From Dendrophyllia cribrosa (Eukaryota; Cnidaria; Anthozoa; Scleractinia; Dendrophylliidae), in assembly GCA_024195265.1 (NCBI GenBank), contig JAJLRJ010000006.1, positions 26,516,270 through 26,580,269 of the forward strand: 64,000 nucleotides of DNA. Reading direction: 5' to 3'. Positions within the stretch are counted from its first letter, which is position 1. Each line of letters begins with the position of its first letter. Below are positions 48,901-60,900 of this stretch, in pieces. The translations under genes and the position numbers were made by a program. A model generated the notes under the pieces. It was not told the origin of the DNA and made no database searches. It saw only the letters and a list, made by a program, of their open reading frames with translations.

Positions 48901-51900
48901 GATAAAATAGAAAAACTGTTTTTCGCCATGTTTGTTTACCGTTGCTATGGAAACGCCGATTAATATAAAAAGAGTATCGCTAAAAACTTCCATCCAAGCC
49001 TAACATCTGGCATCAAATTCAGATTCATTGAGCTAAAGTAAGATTATGTATAAGCGCATTCAAAAGGGGAAGTGTGACCCCAAAAGAAAAACTACTTGGA
49101 GCCACCTTAAATGCCGTTTGCAACCTATATATGTTTTTAACGGGTATACATTTACTTGGTTTTGGAGGATTTTAGCGTTGACTGAAGAAAAAGCCTTTTA
49201 AAAGCCGCGTGCAACGTTTTTCCTGTGATTTTGTTCTTTTAGAATTTGACCTCTTATAACGTCCTTTTTTTTGCTTTTGCGGTTAGTGGGTTATTTTAAT
49301 GTTGATTTTAACACAGAGGGTTCAACATCTATAGTTTAGTTTCTCTCTCTGAAGTGATAGGATCTGAAATGATATGTTGACCGTTATTGTCTTTCCTGCT
49401 ATTTTTTATCACGCTGGGCCCAGCTATTTGTATTTGTCGTTGCAGGAATATGTCACGGAAAACTAAATGTACATCCAAGGTTAACAGAGAGAGAGAGTTT
49501 TTAAGCTTCAGTGAAAGCTCTGTGACTTTTGTGACTCAAAGCTGTGATAATAGCATCGATTCGCTCCGCTTTATATCTGCGAGTTGTTTGAGTCTGGAGC
49601 TCGATATTAATATTACCTCCATTTGGTAATTAGTTTACCAGTCTAGCGACTGTTTTGTTTATGATTCAGGCAAGACCATGGTTTCAGCTCTCCACTTACC
49701 TCATCAGTTGCTCGGTTTGCATTTGGTGGTCGCTACCTTTAGAGCAACGCATATTTATGGCTAGAACGGTCAACGTTCCACAGTTTTCGGGCTAATTTGG
49801 CTTTTTATATATCTACCCGTACTCGTAAGTGGGATCGAAAATGATGTGTTCTGATTGGACCTTGCCAGCCAATCAGCTGCCCTAGTAAGTATCGATCCGT
49901 TTGTTTCTCAGGCCATTGGTTGTGTTTTTCAAAAAGTTTAGATGTACGATTTCGAGGTGTTGTAATTTGTTGTACAGAACCAAAAAGCCATTATATAAAA
50001 TCTATATTCTTTGTATTTGCTCCTCCGAAAATAGAGGGAAATGAATTGTATACTTTGCGTGTATCTGACCTTGGTTTGCTAGAGATAACAGCTCCTCCGC
50101 TACGCGGCGAAGTGCCGCTTCCGTATTCTGGACGGATGATGCCATCGAGCAAACACGTGTACATGTGCAAGGTGCGTACTTGTCAATGGTCTGCGGTGTC
50201 TGCGCATTGCGCTAATCTTCGTTTATTACCTTATACCGAGGAGATCTGGGTTCGAGGTTGCCAAGGTCATTCGAGCTTACCGAAGCGTGAAGTTCAATTC
50301 CAGTCGTCGAGTTGAAAATGAACGTCGTCGAGTTTGTAATGTGAAACTCGAAGGACGAATACACGGCGTGGAGTTTAGAATGAATCAGTAACAATCACGA
50401 AGGTGAAACTTGAACGACAAATATAAAACACGCATATTGATGAAGCATATAAAATACAAGATAGTAGTATAAAAATTTCTACTTGAATGTAAACTTCGTG
50501 TGATGAACGTCAAATATAAAACATGAATTTTGGCGGGGATGGAACGCCATATTACATACGTTACTTTCAGTATATGGTGTTAAACCACATTTTATATACT
50601 AACAAACTTTTTGTAAAATAGGATATCTTACAAACTGGAACTGTACTTTTTGTAAAGAAACTCCTGAGACTATTTAACGTATCCTATTTGACTGTTCTTT
50701 TTCTCATCCAATCTTTTTGGAACGATGTCAATCATGATACCTTAAGAAAACTAAGTAATTACAGATGCCACAGATTACGAGATGTTATCATTGACTTTTT
50801 GAGGGAGGAGATGGATCTGGCTAATTAATTTTGTTATCATAGGAAACATTTATATTTGGAACTCTAGACGTAGAAGCATCAAGCCTGTAATCATGCATTT
50901 CACACACATTTTAGAAAATAAATATGATAAGAAAAGTACGTTGCAAAAAAGCACAATAAGAACAATTTTTCCAAAAAACAATGGAATTCCTATGAAAGGA
51001 CATTTTAAATCTTTAATGTGAAATAATTTGTGGTCATTTGTGCATTTTTTATTTCCTGTTGCTTATATGTATTTATATGAACCTTTTTCCTGTATTTTTT
51101 TATTAAAAAAAAAGAATTGTATGCTTAAAGTCTGTAATAAATAAAGTAACTCGAAAAAAAAGCCTCTGTTTGTGTGGTGTGCTGTGCATCTGTAATGGCC
51201 GTATTGGTTTATAAAACTTGCCTCACTAAAGGCGAAATTTAAGGCTCTTAAAACTGATGAAAATGAAATAAAAACTGCACAGGCTTACCATCCTCTGTTT
51301 GTGTGGTGTACTGTGCATCTGTAATGGGCGTATTGGTTTATTAAACTTGCCTCACTAAAGGCGAAATTTAAGGCTCTTAAAACTGATGAAAATGAAATAA
51401 AAACTGCACAGGCTTACCATCCTCTGTTTGTGTGGTGTACTGTGCATCTGTAATGGGCGTATTGGTTTATTAAACTTACCTAACTAAAGGCGAAATTTAA
51501 GGCTCTTAAAACTGATGAAAAAAAACCTCTCAAAATAAAGAGAAGGTCGACCCTATTATATGTCGGTGGTAACCAATCTTTTGTAATCTGATGCGAATAA
51601 AGAAGTGTGTGGTGAATGATGAAACTTACCATGACACAGAGACGATATATTGCTCAATATATTGCTTGATATATTGCTCAATATAATGCTTGATATATTA
51701 TATGAATATCCTGGAAGACAGGTACAATTAAATGAACCAATAGTGTTCGTACACTGAGCGTTTAAACTACAGTTGTGTACATGTGATTGACATTCGTCCA
51801 CATCTGCGGAAAAAAAAAGAGAAAACGCTCTTCAAAAAGGGATGCTTCTCCGCACAACTATTCGAACGATCTTTTGTTGTAAACGCATTTATTACAATCC

Positions 51901-54900
51901 TAAGTTATTCTTAGTTTCTTTTGAATAACATTTGTGTGACCCAGAATGAAATTCGTCCTCATCTAAAAACAGATGATTTTTTAAATTTATTAACCGACAG
52001 ATAATTTGTTTGAAACGCATTATTGCATCGTAAAAAAACCTCCATTGTTATAACAAATTAACGTTAAATTGCTGGAAATAAAGTCTTAATTAAAAATTTT
52101 TAAAAAACAGGTGTAAATATAATTTTAGTGTACAAAAAAATGGATACGAATATCGCATATTTTCGCTTTTAAATTTCCCGCGCGCCGCCATTTTGAATAT
52201 TTATGACGTGTTGTTGCATACAAAAGAACTTCTATTCTTAACAATAGCAGCAACTGTAACACGCCCTAAATATTCAAAATGGCGGCGCGCGGGAAATTTA
52301 AAGGCGAAAAAAGGCGATATTTATATCCATTTTATTGTACACTAAAATTATATTTGCACCTGTTTTATTAAAAATTATAAATTTCGACTTTATTTCCAAC
52401 AATTTAACGTCAATTTGTTCTGACAATGGAGGTTCCCTTTAAGCTTTAATTTGCTATACGATTCAATGATTTCTATTTGAGACGGCAATACTGCATTATA
52501 TTGACGGCTAGTTGGAACAGTTGGAAGAATTCATATTCCGTATTGAGCCGCGAAGCGATGGGGCCCAATACGGAGAATATATAACATTCTTCAAACTAGC
52601 GTAATTAGCGCGTGTACAGCAAAATTAGATGTAAAAAACCGTTCAGAGATCAACAATTTTCAAAAAACCACAGGTTGGTTTTTGAGACGCCAATACGACT
52701 TTTTATTGCTGTCTCAAAAGTACTGAGGTTAGACATAGAGGTCATTTAGCGAAAGTTGTGTAATACGGCTGAATATTTTTTCGAGTCATTTTTTTATTGA
52801 AAATGCTTAGCCGCATTACACAACCTTTCGCTGAATAAATTATTTATTATGTGACAGTCATCTTCTCATAAATTGTAGTTTTTTTAAGTGTTTTCCCTAG
52901 CGCGCGGTCATAAGAGCGTAATAACGTCTCATATGTGCACTCCTTTTGATGCGTATCTGCACTCTAGAATGTTACATGTATGTGTAATAATAATGCTCTG
53001 CATCACATGGTTTGAAGTGCTCAAGTCGTACTCAGATAAACTATTAGCTGGCAAAAAAAAACCATGCGTATCATGATAAGTCTTACCATTAAAGGTATAC
53101 AAATCATGTGTGTGCATGTTATCTAAAAATTTTCAAACCAGTTTGATTTTTTTTGTCTCCGATGATGATAACGAATCTGAGACAAGGGAAAATAAAACTT
53201 AAACTGGTTTGAAAATTTTCAAATAAAGAAAACTTTGAACCACAACACAACATATACAAATCATGTATTTGCGAATTTTTCATTAGATATAACGCATTAA
53301 ACTAAGACATATTATTGCAGGATGTTGAGAACATACCGCTGCATTCTTGGCCACTCCCTGTGTATCCTTCTTTACAGGTACAAGTAAATGAACCATATGT
53401 GTTGTTACATTCCGCTTCTTCGTGACAACTATCGGTATTTTGTGCGCACTCATCGACATCTGGAATACCTGGGAAAATCAGCGCAAAAGACAAATATATT
53501 ATAGATATTGATCTTATTTACGTCTTTCTTACCTACTTAATGACTTTTGCGCGAAAATCTTCTACAGCTCATATTTTTACAAGCTTTTGTTTCTGCTACA
53601 TAATAAGTTTCTATTTCAGAAATACAAAAATATTAGGGGTTACCCACTGGGTGCAAAAACAATCTCTGATTATGATTATCTGGCCACTTAGCGCGATATC
53701 TCACTAGATAACTCAACTAGAGACAAACTTCTTCATCAAACTGTATCGCACGGAGTCTATGAAGTAAATAATTTCAACCGGTGTCATCCTCTCAATTAAA
53801 CTTAACTTATAAGGACGATATTTTCAAACGCCGTACAGCCGTACAGCCGTACAGCCGTAAGTGCGGAATTCTGGACGTGTAGGTAATAAAATCGAAAAAA
53901 ATTAAAACTTCTTCATGGCAGATTATTTCCATGTTTTACGTAATATATCAAACATGAGACACAGTGTTTCATCACAAGATCAAACACTGAGAAGAGAGTT
54001 GAAAATACGACGCGCAGCGGAGTATTTTTGACGAACTTCGAGGTGTTTGATCTTGTGATGAAATACTGTGTCGAATGTTTGATACTACTTCTCAAACAAA
54101 ATGATTTTAGAAGGAGAAATTAAGGATGCAAAAATGAGGAGTGTTTCATCTGATTTCCAAACACTCATTAAACATTAATTTCCTTTGTATTTTCTTCATG
54201 AATTATTAATGAGTTTGAGAAGGAAGTGTAGACAATCGTAAAGAAGCCGATATATAAAACAAATCAAAGGCTCCTATGAGCCAACTAGTAAATATGAAAC
54301 GCTCTAAATGAAAGATTTTACACCAAACGTGCAGAGGCTGAGGGCAGTACTTCGGTATTTATTTTGTGAATAGAAAATAAGTTCCGTAAAGGAGTATAAA
54401 AGATTTTGCGTTACTCGATCGCGAATGCAAGTTGAATATTTTATCGAGTCGTCAAGTCTCGAGTCTGCGATGGGAAAAGAATCCTTACTTTGCTGGACTT
54501 TAAACGCAAAGAAAAAACAGTACATCACTTTTACAACGTCCAATTCGGAAAAAAAGAATCCTACCAGGATTCGAACCTGTTACATTTGTCTGTAAGAGCA
54601 ACGCTCCATGTAGCCATAGCGAAATACTTACTTTTGATGATTAAATGTTACTATTTCAATGAAGATACACTTTAAAACGCGTGTCTCTTTTGAAAAATCA
54701 TTTGAATTGTGCAGATGTTTTTAACGTTCCATCAAAGAACTCCAAACGCAAAACATCAGAGCAGCGCTTTCGAAATGTCCCCTTTTTCGGCGGTCGACTA
54801 TTCCTTTGCATTTACCGCGAAAGCAGCTTTAAGCAGATTTAAGCAGCTGTAAATAATTATATCTCTTATTAAGTGCTAGTTTAATTAATTTAATCCATAA

Positions 54901-57900
54901 CTGATTGTTACTTTTTTCATTATTATTATACCACAATTATTTATTACCTTATTTGCACATATTTATTTATTCATTTATTTTTGCACTTTGCACTGGAATT
55001 TGCTAGATGTCCTTATAGGATTTTGCAAATAAATTATGTAGATGTAGAAGCCTTTTGCACTGGTCAGCGGAATTACCAAGAAAAGTTTACAGCTGATCGA
55101 TGGAAGAATCGACTGAGTAAGTGAGTGAAAATTTGCTTATTTTCCACCTAGCTCGGTTTTCTTTGTTCTTTTCAGGGGAATATATCACATAACCCCGTTC
55201 ATTACAGTGTCTGAAAAGCTGGGTGCGGCTTTGATTGTAACAGGGGAGAGGCGGGGCTGAAAACAATAGCTGATAACAATAGCAAAACAAAGGATTATAT
55301 ATTTCCCTCAACATATTCCCCTCGACTTATTCCCCTCATAATAGAATAACACAAACGGGAAGACAAAATAGGGCGTAACAAGGAAAACGCTCTAGCATCG
55401 ATCAATATTTTTTGTTTACAAAAAAAGACAACTTCATCAATCATATTCCTACGTAATTAACTTTCTGGTCGCGACCAAAAAGCGAAATGTTAATAACATT
55501 ATTCGATGGTATCGTACCTCGATTCAGGTTTCGGATCTTCAATAATGTATGACGCCTCGTTTTACGCTTGAACCTGAATATGTTTCTGCCGCTTTCCCTT
55601 GGAAAACACACCGCAACCACTCCATTGATCTTCGAAAGATGAAGGCGGGCAGTTGGGCCATGGCGAGACCACGAGTACTGTTCATACATTTTCTTCTCTC
55701 TCTCTCTCCTTCTACTCATAACGAAGCAACGTGCTCAATGCAAATTTGACAAAAGCAAAACATCTTTACCGTCTCGCTTCGTAATGTGCCGTGATCCCAA
55801 TGCGGCCTTGCGGAATCATGCTTTTTTGCATTGGAATTGAACGGAATGTTACTCTCCGAAAAATTAATAGTTCCTTTGTTTTAGAAAACCTCACAAGGTG
55901 GAAAATAAGCATGTTATTGATCAGTCCCTCGGGGATATGTGATATATTCCCCTCGTGGCGTTTCCTCGGGCTACGCCCTCGGGTACGCCACGAGGGGAAT
56001 ATATCACATATCCCCTCGCTCCTGGTCAATAACCCTTACATATTTGCCACCGTCTGCGATAACCCGTTCATTCAGCACGATTTCCCTCAAGAATAATGAA
56101 TAGCATCACTTGCAAAGAGCAGCTTGACATTATGGATATCATTAATTTAGGCTCCACTTAACGAAGTGGAACGGACTGGAACGAAGACTCAAATTATATG
56201 AAAGCAACGGCGCGGTGACAATTTTTCCAGCTCGTGAACTTCTGTATCCAATAGGGTTAGCCTTACCCTAACCCTAACCCTAACCCTAACCCTAATCTTC
56301 TTTGGCACTTTTCCCTCTTTTACTTCCTTTCGCTGTCGCCATCTTTTTGCTGTTATGATGCATCAAAGCACCACGGGAAGAAACCATCCCGGTAGCGGCC
56401 TGAATTAATGATATCATAATTTCAAGCTGCTCTTTGCAAGTAATGCTATTCATTATTCTTACGGGGATACCGTGTTGGTTCATTACGCTTCGCTTTTTCA
56501 CGAATAAAAAAGTAGGGGTCGCCGACCATCCAAGCGTGTAAAATCCAGGCAAAACCATGTTTAGATTTATTTCTTAGCGCGCGCTTAATATTTGATGTGG
56601 CGTGACATTGCAACATGAATTACCGCAGTACACGTACTGGGATGCGCATTAACAATTAGCGTGAACTTCCTTAAATAATATAAAATGCTTTTTACCCTCT
56701 TAGAAGAGTGGCTTTCTGTAGTAGCAGGTAGCGCATTTATTGAAGTTGAAGGAAATAAAATATATAATCAATTAAAAGTGACAAAGCGGGCAGGTTACTT
56801 TCGAAACAGATAATACAAAGATACCTTTTTGTGCCGAATAAATTCAGCAAATGCCACAAGTGCTTTAGCATGTAATACTATTTAGTCATGGCGTAGCCGA
56901 CGAGTTTAATTTGTTCTGCGCTCTGAGTTTTCTTTTTTGTGTGCGTGTGTCACAATTAGTGCATGCAAATTTATGCAGGCATGTTTTAGTTTGGATCAAA
57001 AACCTTTTCCCGCCGACAGATGTTAGAAATATAAAATAATTTATTGCGACTCTGAAAAACATCTTGCAAACTTAACCCTTTCACTCCCAGAGTCAATTAT
57101 GGAGGTATGGAGACATGTAGTGTAGTTCTAACTTTTGAGTCTGTGGACGAAATCCTATGGTGTGACCATTCAAATGAAACCTCTTCAGCAGTACTTTTTC
57201 ACGGTACTATTAGTTTTTAAATATTCAGTTACAAAATAAAATTTGGGATTTTTCTTGAATTTTGTTATTTGACACTCTTGGGAGTTAAAGGGTTAAAATA
57301 CAAGTACAAGCAAGAAAACAACAAACGAAAGTTAACCTAATATTTCGGTTCTTATTACAAGTTCACTATCAAACGTAACAAAGATATGATGGACCGCGAA
57401 CTTATATAGAGGGCCATTAGGAAGGTGACGAAGTTTATTAATAAGCTAACTGTTACAGCAAAAATGCTAGTACAACAAAAATGTTGAAGCTGAATACAAC
57501 GGGAATCTTAAAGCTACAATTAAATTAAAATAATACAAGTTCTTTGGCAGCTTTAATGCCATAGTGGAGTGAAGGTTTATACTTCTAAATTAGTAAAGAT
57601 TCCAAGAAACAGAACTGATTGAAATTGTTGTTACTGGCAATATCAGTTTCATTGTTTAAAATAGTTTGGTGAACGTGTGAATTAAGATAATTTACCTGAG
57701 TCCATCAACAATAAAGCTGGTATTGTCAATCTTAATTCACACGTTCACCAAACTATGAACTCATGTTTAAACTCATGTTTATAAACTCATGTTTGTACGC
57801 AGTTCAAATATATGATTTTCATATATTCACATTCACAATGTTACTATTATTGCCAGTAACAAGTAAAAGAAATCATGACAAGCCGCATGGACTTAATCCA

Positions 57901-60900
57901 ATTAAGAAAATGATCGACGGTTGCTAGCCAAAACGTGTTATCGTTCAAGATGATCTGTCAATGGCTACTTAAAATTGATTTTCAATCAGTTATGCAATTT
58001 TCCTTCGCTACATTAGAATTGCTGAATCTGGCCATAGTGAACATCATTTCTTCTTCTCAGAACAAAATGAGGTGCGAAAACGAAGAAATAGTCGATTGCA
58101 TTGAGCGCTATCTTATTTGCGCGCCAATATTTAAACTTTGGCGCGATCGGGAGATTTACACTGTAACTATATCCCCCACGTTCGATAAAAAACTACAAGC
58201 TTATTTTTTTTATTATGATATTAAAATAAATGATTGAAGTTGCTACCCTACACATTTGCTGCCCAAGCGACCCAGAAGGTAAGTGCCTTTTCCATATTTA
58301 TTAGGATTTCAATTTTCAGTGAAGATCTGTAAATAGACTAATACCACGAACTGTGTGCGACCAAAATTCAAGCGAATAAATTGTATTATTTCTCAGTGGG
58401 TCATTTTTTTCTTGAATAGGCGTTGTTCCCAGTTAATGTCAAACAAAAGTAGGCAGAGTTGGTTCACAAGTTCTGACTTTTGTTTGACCTGGTGAGAACG
58501 AGCAATTGGGTGCATCGCCTTTGGTTTGTGACAAGACTCTGACCCCAGTGACTTTTTCCAATACCACATGGCAGTCCTTCTCTCGGGTGTTACTCCTGTT
58601 AAGGAAAGTGATTGGGGGTATCGCCTTCGCTTCGTCATGCTAGATGAGCTTGCTGGTTTCTGCGAATCCTTCGCTTGTTTTTTCTTTGCTTTGATCAAAT
58701 ATTATTAAAACGAAACATTTGGTCGCACGCAGTTCATTGTCGTCGAACGTGGATTGTTAACGATACCCGATTATCATCAGATATTCTATAGCTTCGAAAC
58801 CAAGTTTTAGCAAGCTTCAGCAAAATAACTATTTAAATTTAATTTTGCAAGGATGTTTAACAGTAATAAGTATGTGTCGGAAATATTAGCTCATCTTGTC
58901 CATTTTTTAGCCATTTTATCGCTGTTGCGTGATTTAAACCTGACTTATCTTAGCTGGATACCCCCCATACAGACGTCTTCGAAATGGTTTTCGCCTGTCA
59001 ATGGTGTACTCTTGTCTGATCGTGAAACAATAGGTTTTCTCATACCTCACCCAAAAGACGTTTAGGTCGTTTGTTTTTGTTTTGAAATGCTCCATTGTTC
59101 ATACGCGTGATCTGATTGGTTGCACGCATTCAAGCGTAAATTTCGTGTTACACGAAATTCAGCACAGAAAGTTATCACGGCGCACACTGTAGAGTCCAAT
59201 ACGACGCCCGTTTCTAAGCCATGCGGCAGGTAATGCATGCATCCATGTTTTTTTACTTTTTTTTTTTAGCTTTTTTAGTGTTTTTTTTTTAAACATGGCG
59301 ATTGTTATATTCTCTTGAAACAACATGAAACTGATTTATCTGTTTTAATAATACTCTTAATATTTTCTAATTAAAATTTCTTACACGTATCTATAACTGC
59401 TGAGCTGGTTTGCTAGCTGTCACGCTAGTGGAAGCCTACAGTTTCTAAATTTCTAGCTTTGGTTGAAAGTTGAAATAAGAATGTATGAACCGAAACCTAA
59501 AATCAATGGACCAGTTTTGGTGGCAATTACTAAACTATTGCAATGAAACTTTGGCTGGAGATACTCAAAATAGATTGTAACTTAAAAAATTTGTTGTTCT
59601 CTTGTGTTTTGTGAAAATAGTTTGTTCTCCCACTTCTCTTCTCGGTGTTTTAAGAGCATTTTATTTTCGAACAAAAGTATTTATTCGAATATTTAATAGT
59701 TTGGGACAAAAATCAGCAAATTCTTCGTAACAACGCCCCTGTAAGTTACAGTCCATAATTTTAACAAGAGAAGGGTCATGTCTGTACACATCCTTTTTAA
59801 CGAGGGGTATCGGATGTAACCTGATATAAAACTAAATGCAAGGCTGATCGGACAGCTGCAAAGGGTATTAAGAGGGTATGATATTAAACAAATTTTTGGG
59901 AATCCGTAATCGACTTCCGTAATTTCTTGTGTGTAGCGAAAATAGCAAGTCAGTTATAACCTTTCTCGAAATCGCGTAAACTCGCAAAAAAAAGGGAGAA
60001 TAAGAAACACCGCTTTCCTTTTTATATCATATTAACTCTATTCTTAGGGAAACATTCTTCCCACGATTCTTCCCACGCATAGCGAAAATAAGAGGACATT
60101 TTTAACTATTATAGCGCAAAAGCGCGCGTGATATCGCCTAGTCTTGTCAAAATGCGAAATTTACCTCTATCGTTGGATATACGTCATGTAGACATAGCGT
60201 ATATCGTAACTTTTTGACCATATTTGGGCAGTGTATCAATGTGTTGAATTATAAGAGCAATATCTATTAGCGAAATTTGTGTTAAAGAGTGTTGTACACG
60301 CAGGCAATAATTTTGTCACAGCTATTTATATGTCGTACCAAGGTCATGTTAATCTAATGAGTAACATTCGGTGCTTGAGTACTAGTGGTTTTTGTTCGTC
60401 ACTAAAACAAACAAAAAATCATGTCTGAAGAGGATTTACGTCCAAGATCCCAACTTCATAACACTGACCAAAAAAATAAAAAATAGACCAAAGATAGCTA
60501 GGACATGAAATAGCGGATAGTGTAAAGCCTTGTTTCCATATGATCGCTACGATCGCTGAAAAAACGTTCTGCGCTTGTAGCGAAATGGACTAAGCCACTG
60601 TCCATACTTTCTACATAATTGCTACGATCGCTGGAGAGTGGCTTAGTCCATTTCGCTACAAGCGCTGAACGTTTTCAGCGATCGCAGCGATCGTAGCGAT
60701 CATATGGAAACCAGGCTTAAGAGATCAATTGAATCAGCAAGATCCGTTTCACAAATTAAATGGAACATGGAATATTTCTCCATGAAAACACTTTAGTGAG
60801 AGACGAAACGTTTGGAATCTAGACCATAACTACAAAACTTAAAAGCCTACAAGCACATTTTTCCATTTCCAAAACCAACTACTTCCTCATCATACCCCGA

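Noticed and set aside
49920..50315. 131-residue + strand ORF
   Set aside because: No recognisable domain, no splice or promoter context; probably chance in a GC-richer stretch.
54557..54625. tRNA gene on the minus strand
   Set aside because: A B box and T run are present but there is no A box, no anticodon stem and no acceptor-stem pairing; more likely a tRNA-derived repeat.
56263..56295. Chromosome end
   Set aside because: Only five CCCTAA units, with ordinary sequence on both sides and inverted arms around them, so it is an interstitial run.
58393..58698. 101-residue Lys/Ser-rich minus-strand ORF
   Set aside because: Composition looks protein-like, but there is no family match by eye, no Cys modules, and no phase-1 splice sites that would place it in the polycystin gene.
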